DNA of 33,968 nt from Dehalococcoidia bacterium (lineage in GTDB: Bacteria > Chloroflexota > Dehalococcoidia > Dehalococcoidales > CSSed11-197), in contig PUOQ01000075.1 in assembly GCA_003552785.1 (NCBI GenBank), forward strand, positions 1 through 33,968. Direction: 5' to 3'. This document shows positions 1-9,360 of the stretch, piece after piece; positions within the stretch are counted from its first letter, which is position 1; every line of letters starts with the position of its first letter. Both the position numbers and the translations under genes were made by a program. The notes beneath the pieces are model-generated. The model ran no database searches. It had not been told where the DNA came from and saw only the letters and a program-made list of their open reading frames with translations.

Positions 1-612
1 CCCCGCCTCCGGCACCGCGACGCAGTTGAGCATCGGCAGCGTGTGCCCGGCCTGGCTCAGGTAGCGCAGGCCCATCTCCTCGAGGCCTTGGCGCAGCAGC
101 GCGTGCATCTGGCGATGCCGGGCAAACCTTTTAGCTGAAGAGCCTCCCTGACGGTGCCTGCCATGAACCAGGCCGCTACCGGTTTTTCCAGTTAAAAGTT
201 CCTCACCTCTGGCTACACCCAGGGTATACCTACCGAGCCTTACGAGAACAATGGCTATAACATAGTCAATGTCAATTGCGTGTACAAAGGGTTTAACGTC
301 AATCGTTTCGGTGAAGTAGTATTTGTTAAATGGCACTGGAGGGATGATTAGCATATGTTCGGCATTGTCTGACCCTGTGTTAATAAATAAAGCAAATCCA
401 GTATCCGATTTTTTCATTTTAGCTAAAGCTTCCTCAGGAATGTAATCGAGAAAAGTACTATGCTTCAGGCTGTTTTCAACCTCCGAGATAGATGCAGGTG
501 GCAAAGAATAAATGGACACGCCTTTGCTGATATTGCTTTGAAATTGCTCAAGGAAAGGAGCAATACGTTTTCGATTCAGGTTTTTAGTAGAAATATTAAA
601 CTTGTCATTCAT
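1..612 (-). CDS. Vms1/Ankzf1-type (VLRF1, eRF1-superfamily) peptidyl-tRNA hydrolase, partial; C-terminal ~40 codons (1-120) appear foreign
   Basis: Minus-strand open frame from ATG at 612 to the window edge (absent from the ORF track because it runs off the end): [24 protein letters not shown]...[38 protein letters not shown]. The [19 protein letters not shown] motif is typical of VLRF1 release-factor-like proteins. ATGA overlap with the mutS2 stop. Confidence 0.75.
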   Translation of the reverse strand, partial: MNDKFNISTKNLNRKRIAPFLEQFQSNISKGVSIYSLPPASISEVENSLKHSTFLDYIPEEALAKMKKSDTGFALFINTGSDNAEHMLIIPPVPFNKYYFTETIDVKPFVHAIDIDYVIAIVLVRLGRYTLGVARGEELLTGKTGSGLVHGRHRQGGSSAKRFARHRQMHALLRQGLEEMGLRYLSQAGHTLPMLNCVAVPEAG

Positions 613-2951
613 TTAAAAGTCACCACGGTAACACCGTCACCGCCTTCATTTAAATTGCCAGGTTTTATTGAATTTATGAGTTTATTATCGGACAGGTAGG
701 CTCTGACTATCTGGCGTAATGTTCCCGTGCCATGTCCGTGTATTATGCGTACACTTTCAAGGTTGCTCATCAAGGCTTTGCTTATATATTCTTCAAGAAT
801 CCATTCTACATCTTCGGCTCTTTTTCCGCGCAAATCAAGCTCTAAGGGTGCGCGCTGTGCTTGCGCAGTGGATGGCTTTTTGATAACGGGCCTGGTTGAT
901 GTCTTGCTTCCTGGTGAAACTTTAGTAACTCTCTTCATATCCAGCGTAAATCGCATGGATCCTGATTCGGCGGTAAGCTGACTGGTTGCTGGATTGATCG
1001 AAACAACCTGAGCTTCTACCTCCATATCTTTTAACCATACTAAATCACCTTCGTGAAATTCTTCACCATCATCAGTATCATTCGTATTTAGATTTAGACA
1101 CCTGATTTTTTTATGAGAATTTTCTGCAATTGCCTTTGCGTGCTTCAGCTGGCTTTTTGAACGGCTCTTTTTTAACTGGCTGGTGGTTTCTTTAATTTCA
1201 TTATAAAGGCTGGTTACTTCTTTAACGACCCTGTCTCTGGCTTCGTCAAGTATTTGTTCCTCTGCCTTTTTGATTTCCTCAAGCCGTCTTTCCAGTTCAG
1301 CGCGAGCGTATTCTGCTTGTTGTTTTTCAAACATGGCATCCCGGCTAAATTTTGCAGCTTTTGCTTTTTCATTTGCTATCTCAATCAGCAACTGGTCAAG
1401 GTTGTGAGCCGGTGAAGCCAGCCGGTTTTTTGCAGCATCGATAATATCCGGAGGTATACCAAGACGGGAAGCGGTAATAAGTGCGTTGCTGCCGCCAGGA
1501 ATGCCGGTTATTAGCCGAAACGTTGGGGCAAATGTTTCGGGGTCAAATTCAAAAGAGGCATTTTGCATTTTGCTGTTTGAATGCGCAAGGCCTTTCAACT
1601 CATTAAAGTGGCTGGTGACGACGGTGGTTATATTTTCATCGGCTAAATAATTAACTATCGCTGCTGCCAGGGCAGAACCCTCCACCGGGTCGGTGCTTGT
1701 TCCCAGCTCGTCCAGTAGCACCAGGCTTTGATTTGATGCCTGTTTTAAAATGCGGCTGATATTACTAATGTGCCAGCTGAAAGATGATAATGTATTTTCT
1801 ATGCTTTGCTCATCTCCAATGTCTGCAAAAATGTTGTCAAAAACTGGAAACTGGGAAGAAGCGTCTACGGGTACTGGAAGGCCGGATTGAACCATCAAGC
1901 TCAAAAGACCAATTGTTTTTAGTGCAACTGTTTTACCACCCGTATTTGGTCCGGTGATTATAAAAGATGTAGCATAACTGCCTATTTCCAGGTCTAATGG
2001 TACGGCCTTATATCCGAGGAGCGGGTGGCGGGCTTTAACCAGCTTTAGGGACCTGCTTTTTTTAAAATCATTTATACATGGTTCTAAAGAACCTGTGTTA
2101 ACAGCAAATTTAGCTTTTGCCATTTCAAGGTCGATTTCAGCAAGAATGTCAATATTTTGTTTAACTTCATTCCGTTGGCTTCCTATTTTGCCACTCAAAA
2201 GAGATAGTATTCTTTCAATCTCTCTGGACTCTTCTAACTCCAGTTGCTTAAGCTCATTTCCTGTATCTACCGTGCTCCAGGGCTCGATGAAAACAGTTGC
2301 ACCGGTATTTGAAACATCATGTACAATTCCCTTGAATTCACGCTTGTGTTCAATTTTTACTGGAACTACATACCGTCCTTCTCGCTGGGTTATTATCGGC
2401 TCTTGAAGGACTTTTTGAGATTCATTCGACTTGACTATAGAATCCAGTTTTCGTAAAAGCTCATCACGAACGATTTTTAGCTGATTCCTGATATATTTCA
2501 GGGGTTGCGAAGCATCAGTGCAAACTTCGCCCCCGGGGCTAATAGTGCGAGATACTTCTTTCTGTATGTAGCCCAATTCATTCATATTTCTTGCGAGGCC
2601 TGAAAGCAAAGGAAAGTCGTTTTCCCTGCGCTCAAAAAATATTTTCGTCCTGTGGCATATGCTCAATGAATGTTGGATATCGAGAAATTGCTGCGGATCA
2701 AGTGTTTTACCACGTGAAGCACTGTCGGCCGGTTGTGTTACATCTTTTGTGCCTTCAAGTGAAAATGCAGGTTCCACCTTAAGTAAGCGTCTTGCTTCAG
2801 CGGACAGCATTAGCCGATGATTAATAACTTCCTGTTCAATGGAAGGGTTAATATCTAAAACTAATTTTTTGCTTTTTGCAAAGCTTGTATAACCGGAAAT
2901 GATATTTTTAATCTGCGTAAATTCAAGCAGTCTCAAACTTTCATTATCCAT
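609..2951 (-). CDS. mutS2: MutS2 family endonuclease / ribosome-collision ATPase with C-terminal Smr domain
   Basis: 780 aa; Walker [18 protein letters not shown], Walker [19 protein letters not shown]-terminal Smr [18 protein letters not shown]...[20 protein letters not shown]. Confidence 0.97.
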   Translation of the reverse strand: MDNESLRLLEFTQIKNIISGYTSFAKSKKLVLDINPSIEQEVINHRLMLSAEARRLLKVEPAFSLEGTKDVTQPADSASRGKTLDPQQFLDIQHSLSICHRTKIFFERRENDFPLLSGLARNMNELGYIQKEVSRTISPGGEVCTDASQPLKYIRNQLKIVRDELLRKLDSIVKSNESQKVLQEPIITQREGRYVVPVKIEHKREFKGIVHDVSNTGATVFIEPWSTVDTGNELKQLELEESREIERILSLLSGKIGSQRNEVKQNIDILAEIDLEMAKAKFAVNTGSLEPCINDFKKSRSLKLVKARHPLLGYKAVPLDLEIGSYATSFIITGPNTGGKTVALKTIGLLSLMVQSGLPVPVDASSQFPVFDNIFADIGDEQSIENTLSSFSWHISNISRILKQASNQSLVLLDELGTSTDPVEGSALAAAIVNYLADENITTVVTSHFNELKGLAHSNSKMQNASFEFDPETFAPTFRLITGIPGGSNALITASRLGIPPDIIDAAKNRLASPAHNLDQLLIEIANEKAKAAKFSRDAMFEKQQAEYARAELERRLEEIKKAEEQILDEARDRVVKEVTSLYNEIKETTSQLKKSRSKSQLKHAKAIAENSHKKIRCLNLNTNDTDDGEEFHEGDLVWLKDMEVEAQVVSINPATSQLTAESGSMRFTLDMKRVTKVSPGSKTSTRPVIKKPSTAQAQRAPLELDLRGKRAEDVEWILEEYISKALMSNLESVRIIHGHGTGTLRQIVRAYLSDNKLINSIKPGNLNEGGDGVTVVTFK

Positions 2952-3025
2952 CAGCTATTTGCCACCATTCTACCAGCAGGATAAATACACAGGCATAAAT
3001 ATTTATGTTGGGTTAACAGGATTGT

Positions 3026-3256
3026 TTATTCACCCTTTTCACCCCCTTGGGGAAATCTTTGCTCAAAACATTCGCGTGCACTTGTGCACCAGTCCGCACA
3101 AGACGGTGTTTTTTCCCGGTATACCCAGTTTTTGCACAGTTTGCACTTAATTCGTGTTTCATCGGAGAAAATTTCAACGCTTCTACTGCATTTCGGGCAA
3201 TTAAAAAGGTCTGCCTTTAGGTTTCGGCTGTCCTGGCCCGGACAATGGTTAAACAT
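3026..3256 (-). CDS. small cysteine-rich zinc-ribbon-like protein
   Basis: 76 aa; CPKC...CKLC plus C-x3-WC-x4-EC (FNCPKCSRSVEIFSDETRIKCKLCKNWVYREKTPSCADWCTSARECF). Confidence 0.6.
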   Translation of the reverse strand: MFNHCPGQDSRNLKADLFNCPKCSRSVEIFSDETRIKCKLCKNWVYREKTPSCADWCTSARECFEQRFPQGGEKGE

Positions 3257-3370
3257 ATTATCCTGCCCCCCCGATACTACTTATGATATGTATATTATAT
3301 CTAATTATAATACGAGTGAATACTTGTATAAAACCTGTAAACCTGATTATTAATTGAAAAGTATATAATA

Positions 3371-3405
3371 ATTAGAGGTCTGCCTTGTAAAAGCAGACCT
3401 CTAAT
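3371..3405 (-). terminator. bidirectional-looking intrinsic terminator hairpin downstream of the minus-strand lipoprotein gene
   Basis: 13-bp perfect inverted repeat attagaggtctgc / gcagacctctaat with 9-nt loop, flanked by AT-rich sequence. Confidence 0.75.
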
Positions 3406-3425
3406 TATTTAGCTACTAAGATACA

Positions 3426-3845
3426 TTAGTATTCCAGGGCGTGGCAATCATAGCACTCGTCTTGAGGAAAATCTGAATGGAAGCCATCGTCCGGAACTGG
3501 GTCGGTGCCGCCAAGCATGTGGCAGATCATACACAGGTTATCATAACCCGGTCCACCGGGATGAGAGGTGATCGGCATGGCGTCTTCAGCAGTGGGTTCT
3601 TTTGGCCCAACAGGTTCGGTCGGTGTAGGAGTCGGTGTAGGTGTAGGAGTCGGTGTAGGCGTAGGCGTCGGCGTCGGTGTCGGCGTAGGAGTCGGTGTAG
3701 GCGTAGGCGTCGGTGTAGGAGTCGGTGAGGGTGTTGGCGTGGGTGTAGGAGTCGGGTCCGGCTCGCCGTTGCTGCCGCACGCTGCTAAGCCGGCCATGCT
3801 GGAAACCAGTAACAGGCTGATTAAAATAAAGACAACCCTTTTCAT
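3426..3845 (-). CDS. lipoprotein with (Pro-Thr)n linker and two CxxCH heme-binding motifs (small diheme c-type cytochrome-like)
   Basis: 139 aa: [25 protein letters not shown] signal/lipobox, long PT repeat, then LCMICH and ECYDCH. Confidence 0.8.
   Translation of the reverse strand: MKRVVFILISLLLVSSMAGLAACGSNGEPDPTPTPTPTPSPTPTPTPTPTPTPTPTPTPTPTPTPTPTPTPTPTPTEPVGPKEPTAEDAMPITSHPGGPGYDNLCMICHMLGGTDPVPDDGFHSDFPQDECYDCHALEY
3619..3755. repeat. low-complexity 6/12-mer coding repeat (Pro-Thr linker)
   Basis: Repeated gtcggtgtagg(a/c) units on the + strand, read as (PT)n on the minus strand. Confidence 0.9.
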
Positions 3846-4222
3846 GTAAGTGTGACCTATCTCCTTTCTTTATAAATTTTAAAATACTTTGCAAATATTT
3901 CAGAAATAGCAGTAAACTTATTTATTATATCCTTAGGCCGACAGTATTACAAATCAGAAGAATGAGCGCTATACAACCTAATACAGCCTGCAATATTTCA
4001 GGATATTTTTAAATATATTCCAATAAGTTGATTATACTAACAAATAATTGTTGAAATGTTGAGCAGTATATACTATAATAAACAAATATTTATAAGTATT
4101 ATTTTGCCGATGTGTATGTAATATAGATAGAGGAAATGATAGTAATTAATCTGGTAACAGTTTTTGTAATGAGTTGCGTTCGAATATCTAAAATAGATTG
4201 ACAAATATAAAGGAGACAAAGC

Positions 4223-4585
4223 ATGAAAAAAGGGTTTTTGTTCACTGTAATTTCCCTGACTCTGGTGATGGTAGCGTTGGTTATTGGCGCATGCGTTCAG
4301 GGAGAGACAACCACACAAACGGTCACTCAAACCGAAACCTCAACAGTCACCTCGACTATCGAAACCACCGTAACACAGACTGTTACCGCCACATTAGCTC
4401 CCGGGGGTAATCCTCCGGAAACACCGCACTCCCTGGAACTGGATTATGGCCACTGTTTTAGTTGCCACATAATTCCACTGGGGCATGAGGGGAGGCACAC
4501 CGTTGAACATGAATGTGCCGGGTGTCATGTTGAGGCCCCACAATCCGAATGGACCTATGGAGAGGGTGCACCGGGCGCAGATTAA
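4223..4585 (+). CDS. lipoprotein with Thr-rich linker and two CxxCH heme-binding motifs
   Basis: 120 aa: MKKGFLFTVISLTLVMVALVIGACVQGETTTQTVTQTETSTVTS...; CFSCH and CAGCH; aaaggagacaaagc RBS before ATG. Confidence 0.8.
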   Translation: MKKGFLFTVISLTLVMVALVIGACVQGETTTQTVTQTETSTVTSTIETTVTQTVTATLAPGGNPPETPHSLELDYGHCFSCHIIPLGHEGRHTVEHECAGCHVEAPQSEWTYGEGAPGAD

Positions 4586-4605
4586 AATTATAACTCCTTA
4601 AGAAT

Positions 4606-4640
4606 AACTAAAAGGCCGGCAATTAGCCGGCCTTTTAGTT
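4606..4640 (+). terminator. intrinsic terminator-like hairpin after the diheme lipoprotein gene
   Basis: 15-bp perfect inverted repeat aactaaaaggccggc / gccggccttttagtt with 5-nt loop. Confidence 0.8.
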
Positions 4641-4729
4641 ATGTCAAGCACATGGTATTGACATGTTATAATACAGTCTTTTAGTATAAGATTTATAAAG
4701 AGCAGGGGTATTATATTTAAGGGGTCAGG

Positions 4730-7612
4730 TTGTTGGATGTCAAAATGAATACTCTTAAACCCGGCGACCATCTGTGTCTTTTGCATGAAAGTCATGATGA
4801 CTGGCTTTTAAGTATTGCCTCTTTTATCCATTCAGGCCTTACTTCGAATCAAAAATGCCTGTATATTACTGATTATCATACAGCTGATGAAATCAGAGAG
4901 CATTTGGCATTGAATGGTGTTGATATCAAAAGCCACCTCTTGAATGGACAACTCGCAATACTTGATTCAAAAGACGTGTATCTCATAGATGGTTGCTTCG
5001 ACTCGGGCCGGACCATAAGCCTTCTTCAAAATGAAACCCGTAAAGCCATGGATGAAGGCTATGATGCCCTGCGGGCTACCGGTGAGATGAGCTGGGCCAT
5101 AAAGAATATGCCCGGTTCAGACAAACTGGCCGAATACGAAGCAAACCTCAAATCAGGCCTTTTTGAAACTTCTGCCTGCATTGCAGTATGCCAGTATGAC
5201 CTTACCAGGTTCGAACCGGATATTTTAAAGGAAGTTCTAAAAACGCATCCGTATGTGATCTGGCGAGGAAAAATTCTTCAAAATTGTTATTATGACCCTG
5301 CGACGGCTCATTCCAGCTACAAAGACATGTATGATGAAATAATAAACTGCCTTTCACACCTTGAAACTCAACATGCCAGGCAAAAAGAACTTGCAGAAAG
5401 CGAAGAGCGATACCGCGCTCTTGTTGACCTGAGCTCTGAAGTCGGTGAAAGCATTCTGATGGTGCAGGATATCGAAGGCAAAGAAGGCGTTATTACCTTT
5501 GCCAGCGACCAATTTGTGCGTATTACTGGATATAGCAAGGATGAGTTAATCGGCAGGGCCGGCTTTGACTTTATATCACCCGAACACCGACAAGCCGCCC
5601 TTGAAAGACACCGCAGAAAAATGAAGGGGGAATCGCTTCCCGGGTTATATGAAATTAATATTGTATGCAAAGACGGCTCATATATAGATGTTGAACTTAC
5701 TTCAGCTGTTACAAGGTATAAAGACCGGCTTGCCAATGTTATATACCTCCGAGATATTTCTGAAAGAAAAGAACTTGAAAATAAACTTGCTGATGAGAAG
5801 GAAAAATACCAGACTATTTTTGAAGAAGCACCTATTGCCCTGTGGGAGCTAGATTATTCTGAACTGAAGAAATATTTCGACAGTTTAAAAAGCCAGGGAG
5901 TAACAGATTTTAAGAAGTATTTCGATGAAAACATGGAAGCGTATATCAGGGCTGTCAGAATATCAAAAATGGTCCGTTTTAACAAAGGGCACCGTGATCT
6001 TTGGGAGCTTGACGATGAAGACACTTTTGAGGATTACTGGGAAAAATCAAGAAAGTATTTTTTCAAAGGGTCCGATAACTACAAAGCTTTAATGGATGAT
6101 TTTGTCAGGCTGGCACATGGGCACACGAGTTTTACCAAAGAAGAGCCCGTGCAAACAACCAGGGGCAATAGGCGCTACATTCTCACCCGTTTTGCTATTG
6201 CTCCGGGTTATGAGCAAACATGGGCCAGGGTGTTTGCATCTTTAGTTGATATTACCGACCGAAAGACGGCAGAGTTAAAACTGCAGGAATCCGAACAAAA
6301 ATGGCACACCCTATTTCAGGGAGCGCCTGTTGCAATGTGGGAGCTCGATTATACCGAAGTAAAGTATTTTATCGAAAAACTGAAGGCCAGGGGAACAACA
6401 GATTTTAACCGATACTTTAAAGAAAATCTTGATGCAGTGAAATATTGCATTGAAATACCAAATAAGATAATGGACGTCAATGCTGCTGCGCACCGCCTAT
6501 TTGAAACAAGCAGCTTTTTAGAACTATCGGAGAAAATTAAAAGCGCTGGTGACACCGAAGAATCCGGCTACCAAAATTATCAACACATATTGGCTTCGCT
6601 TGCCGGAGGTGAAAATGAAATTGCATTCGAGAGCAATATTTGTACAGCAAAAGGGAATGGCAGGGTTGTATTAATCCATTATTCCGTCCCGCATGAACAG
6701 CAGCAAACTCTTTCCAGGGTATTTGTATCAGCAGTAGATATTACCGCCAGGAAACACGCCGAAGGTGAACTGAAGACATATCAAAAGAATCTTGAAAACA
6801 TGGTAAAAAAGAGAACTGAACAGCTAAAAAAAGAAATGGAGCAAAGAATACTTGCAGAAAAAAAATACAAAGATCTCTACGAGGAAGAATCACGATTAAG
6901 ACGGGAGATCGAAGCCGTTAGCGAACAAAGGGTGAGATATACGAGATCAATTGTCCACGAACTAAAAACCCCGCTTACTTCACTGGTTGTTGCAAATGAT
7001 CATTTAGCCGAAAATCTTTCAGGTGCGAATAGAGAATTTGCCCTGGCTGCCAGAAGAAGCACTTTGAGGCTGGAGCATAGAATCAATGAACTGCTGGATG
7101 TCTCCAAAGGTGAAGTTGGACTCCTTGAACTTGATCGCAACGAAATCAACCTGTACCAGATGTTAAAAGAACTTGTTAGAGATATAAAACCGCTGGTGCA
7201 TAAGGCAAACCAGCAATTAAAATTGAAAATTGATGACAACCTTCCATTTGCATATGCAGATGAGGGGAGAATTAACCAGGTCATTACCAATCTTGTAGAC
7301 AATGCCATAAAATTCAATTCACCCGGAGGCACGATTACAATTGAAGTTGGTTGTGAAAACGGAAATATAATGTTTTATGTTAAAGATCAGGGTCCGGGTA
7401 TAAAAGAAAGTGAATTGGAATTATTGTTTGAGCCTTACAAAGGGGTAAAGAGAGACAGTTCTACCGGTGGCCTTGGTTTGGGTTTACCCCTCTCAAAAAT
7501 GCTGGTTGAGCTGCACGGCGGTGATCTAAAATTTGAAACCGGAAAATCTAATGGTAGCTGTTTCTACTTTTCCATACCGTTAAAACAGTTCAACCGGCAA
7601 AATTTATTATGA
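4730..7612 (+). CDS. MEDS-domain multi-PAS sensor histidine kinase
   Basis: 960 aa with TTG start; N-terminal LKPGDHLCLLHESHDDWL...DEGYDALRATGEMSWA (MEDS/DcmR-sensory-like), PAS repeats, HisKA IVHELKTPLTSLV, HATPase DNAIKFNSPGGT...GLGLGLPLSK. Confidence 0.92.
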   Translation: MLDVKMNTLKPGDHLCLLHESHDDWLLSIASFIHSGLTSNQKCLYITDYHTADEIREHLALNGVDIKSHLLNGQLAILDSKDVYLIDGCFDSGRTISLLQNETRKAMDEGYDALRATGEMSWAIKNMPGSDKLAEYEANLKSGLFETSACIAVCQYDLTRFEPDILKEVLKTHPYVIWRGKILQNCYYDPATAHSSYKDMYDEIINCLSHLETQHARQKELAESEERYRALVDLSSEVGESILMVQDIEGKEGVITFASDQFVRITGYSKDELIGRAGFDFISPEHRQAALERHRRKMKGESLPGLYEINIVCKDGSYIDVELTSAVTRYKDRLANVIYLRDISERKELENKLADEKEKYQTIFEEAPIALWELDYSELKKYFDSLKSQGVTDFKKYFDENMEAYIRAVRISKMVRFNKGHRDLWELDDEDTFEDYWEKSRKYFFKGSDNYKALMDDFVRLAHGHTSFTKEEPVQTTRGNRRYILTRFAIAPGYEQTWARVFASLVDITDRKTAELKLQESEQKWHTLFQGAPVAMWELDYTEVKYFIEKLKARGTTDFNRYFKENLDAVKYCIEIPNKIMDVNAAAHRLFETSSFLELSEKIKSAGDTEESGYQNYQHILASLAGGENEIAFESNICTAKGNGRVVLIHYSVPHEQQQTLSRVFVSAVDITARKHAEGELKTYQKNLENMVKKRTEQLKKEMEQRILAEKKYKDLYEEESRLRREIEAVSEQRVRYTRSIVHELKTPLTSLVVANDHLAENLSGANREFALAARRSTLRLEHRINELLDVSKGEVGLLELDRNEINLYQMLKELVRDIKPLVHKANQQLKLKIDDNLPFAYADEGRINQVITNLVDNAIKFNSPGGTITIEVGCENGNIMFYVKDQGPGIKESELELLFEPYKGVKRDSSTGGLGLGLPLSKMLVELHGGDLKFETGKSNGSCFYFSIPLKQFNRQNLL

Positions 7613-8289
7613 ACATTTTAATAATCGATGATGATCCGGAAATAATCAACGTAATAAGCCTCACTCTCCGGGTGGGGTGGCCGGGTGTCGAGATAAATTC
7701 TGCCCGCCTGGGACAACATGGGCTGGACCTGGTGGAAACCAAGCAGCCAGACCTGGTTGTTCTCGATCTGGGCTTGCCGGACATTAGCGGCTTTGAAGTT
7801 CTAAAGCAAATAAGACTCTTCTCCGATGTCCCGGTGGTTATTTTAACTGTAAGCGAACAGGAAGCTGATGTTGTTAGTGGCCTTGAAATGGGTGCCAATG
7901 AATACATAACAAAACCCTTCAGGCAGATGGAATTACTCGCCAGGCTCAAATCTACATTGAGATTGCTTTATTCGCCGGAAAAATCGGAAAGTTTTATAAA
8001 AATCGGAACGTATAATTTTTTCCCTCAGATGCGCAAACTGGAAAGCAGGCACCAAAATATTTCTTTAACACCCACCGAAGCTACTATTTTACTTCATCTG
8101 GCAAGAAACCGGGGAAAAACAGTCACCTACGCAAGCATTGCTCAAAAATTGTGGGAGGGTGACTACCCTGGTTCTTCCGAAGCAATTCGGGTTTACTTGC
8201 GAAACTTAAGAAAGAAAGTTGAAAAGGACCCCGCTAACCCCAAAATTATAAAGACAAGCCCCGGAATTGGTTATTACCTCTTTTCTTAA
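7609..8289 (+). CDS. OmpR-family response regulator (REC + winged helix)
   Basis: 226 aa; DDDPEI, VVLDLGLPDISG, KPF; C-terminal winged helix. ATGA overlap with the kinase. Confidence 0.95.
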   Translation: MNILIIDDDPEIINVISLTLRVGWPGVEINSARLGQHGLDLVETKQPDLVVLDLGLPDISGFEVLKQIRLFSDVPVVILTVSEQEADVVSGLEMGANEYITKPFRQMELLARLKSTLRLLYSPEKSESFIKIGTYNFFPQMRKLESRHQNISLTPTEATILLHLARNRGKTVTYASIAQKLWEGDYPGSSEAIRVYLRNLRKKVEKDPANPKIIKTSPGIGYYLFS

Positions 8290-8432
8290 CCATTTTACTT
8301 CTTCTTTTCTGTATCAATAAGAATATTATTATATTCTTATAACGAAATCATAATATTACTCTGCATTTAATCACGGGCTTTCTTATATAACTCTGATATC
8401 CTTTTACGCAACAAAACCTGGAATTGATATTG

Positions 8433-8831
8433 ATGGATGAGAAATTATTGGTATTGATTGCATTGAAGGATAAAGAGACTCAAGGAAACGTGGTGCGAGC
8501 TTTCAATATTTGTTTCCCGGATGCCTGTATTGAAACGACATATTTTGGCTATGAATGTATTCAGCTGGTTAAAGACAAAAATCCGGATATTGTAATACTG
8601 GACAGTTTTTTTGACGACATGGAAGGAAACGGTGTGCTTGAAAATATTCGCGCTTACTCAAATGCTCCGGTGATCATGATGGCTTATTCAAAGGATGAAA
8701 AGAGGCTTGTTGCAGCTTTTGAGCTGGGGGCCAGTGATTATATGGTAAAACCCGTTCACCAGATGGAGCTAATTGCCAGGGCGAGATCTTTATTGAGAAC
8801 TCATCGTGCCAAAAACGCTGGAAGAGGATGA
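8433..8831 (+). CDS. response regulator receiver domain, truncated (apparently without its output domain)
   Basis: Receiver-like fold (PDIVILDSFFDDMEGNGVL...GASDYMVKPVHQMELIARARSLL) ending RAKNAGRG*. ATG at 8433 is the likely start. Confidence 0.8.
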   Translation: MDEKLLVLIALKDKETQGNVVRAFNICFPDACIETTYFGYECIQLVKDKNPDIVILDSFFDDMEGNGVLENIRAYSNAPVIMMAYSKDEKRLVAAFELGASDYMVKPVHQMELIARARSLLRTHRAKNAGRG

Positions 8832-9063
8832 AATAATTCTAAATAAAAATTTGACACGAAAATTTATGATTGGTTCAGGTAAAAAATATTCCGCCGGATC
8901 CTGCCGGGGGAAACCGGGGTGCCGGGGTTATTCAGGCGTTTCCACCGGCTTAAATATGATTGACCTCCCCCTCCCGTGTGCTTTAGCCCTGGGCGTAATC
9001 GGGGTTACGGCAGGGTCCGGTTTATACCAGATAAAGCAATAATTTGAAAGGTGGTGAATTAAT

Positions 9064-9240
9064 ATGGGTGAAATGAATCCGCGTTCCACCATTGGCCTCA
9101 GAAAATCAACCAAAGCCAAATTGGATAAAAGCCGAGCTCCCGGGCAATGCTATGACGGTTTTCTTTGTCAGCTGGTTGATATGTGGGAGGAAGTGAATGG
9201 TGAGCGGCATTTAAACCGAACCATAAAAAATTTAGAATAA
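9064..9240 (+). CDS. small ribbon-helix-helix-like protein (58 aa)
   Basis: MGEMNPRSTIGLRKSTKAKLDKSRAPGQCYDGFLCQLVDMWEEVNGERHLNRTIKNLE*; gaaaggtggtg RBS. Below the ORF track size cutoff. STIGLRKSTKAKLDK...YDGFL resembles RHH DNA-binding proteins. Confidence 0.6.
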   Translation: MGEMNPRSTIGLRKSTKAKLDKSRAPGQCYDGFLCQLVDMWEEVNGERHLNRTIKNLE

Positions 9241-9360
9241 CCTGTTTTTAGCACTCCAAATTAAGAGCTTAAATACAAACACAAGGAGGTGAAGATAGAA
9301 CTATAAAGTAAAAACAGCATGTGATTTAAAAATTAAGAAAGGAGTTCAAAAGAACAAATT

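Noticed and set aside
3619-3755. Possible CRISPR or tandem regulatory repeat
   Set aside because: Units are contiguous 6/12-mers without spacers and are explained as a coding repeat.
3568-3849. GV-repeat ORF (93 aa, +) and related repeat ORFs at 3477-3728 (+) and 3586-3894 (-)
   Set aside because: Alternative-frame readings of the Pro-Thr repeat in the minus-strand lipoprotein gene; only the 3426-3845 frame has a signal peptide and CxxCH motifs.
8317-8340. AT-only hairpin ataagaatat-tatt-atattcttat after the OmpR regulator
   Set aside because: Perfect 10-bp repeat but nearly all A/T in an AT-rich gap; too weak to call a terminator.
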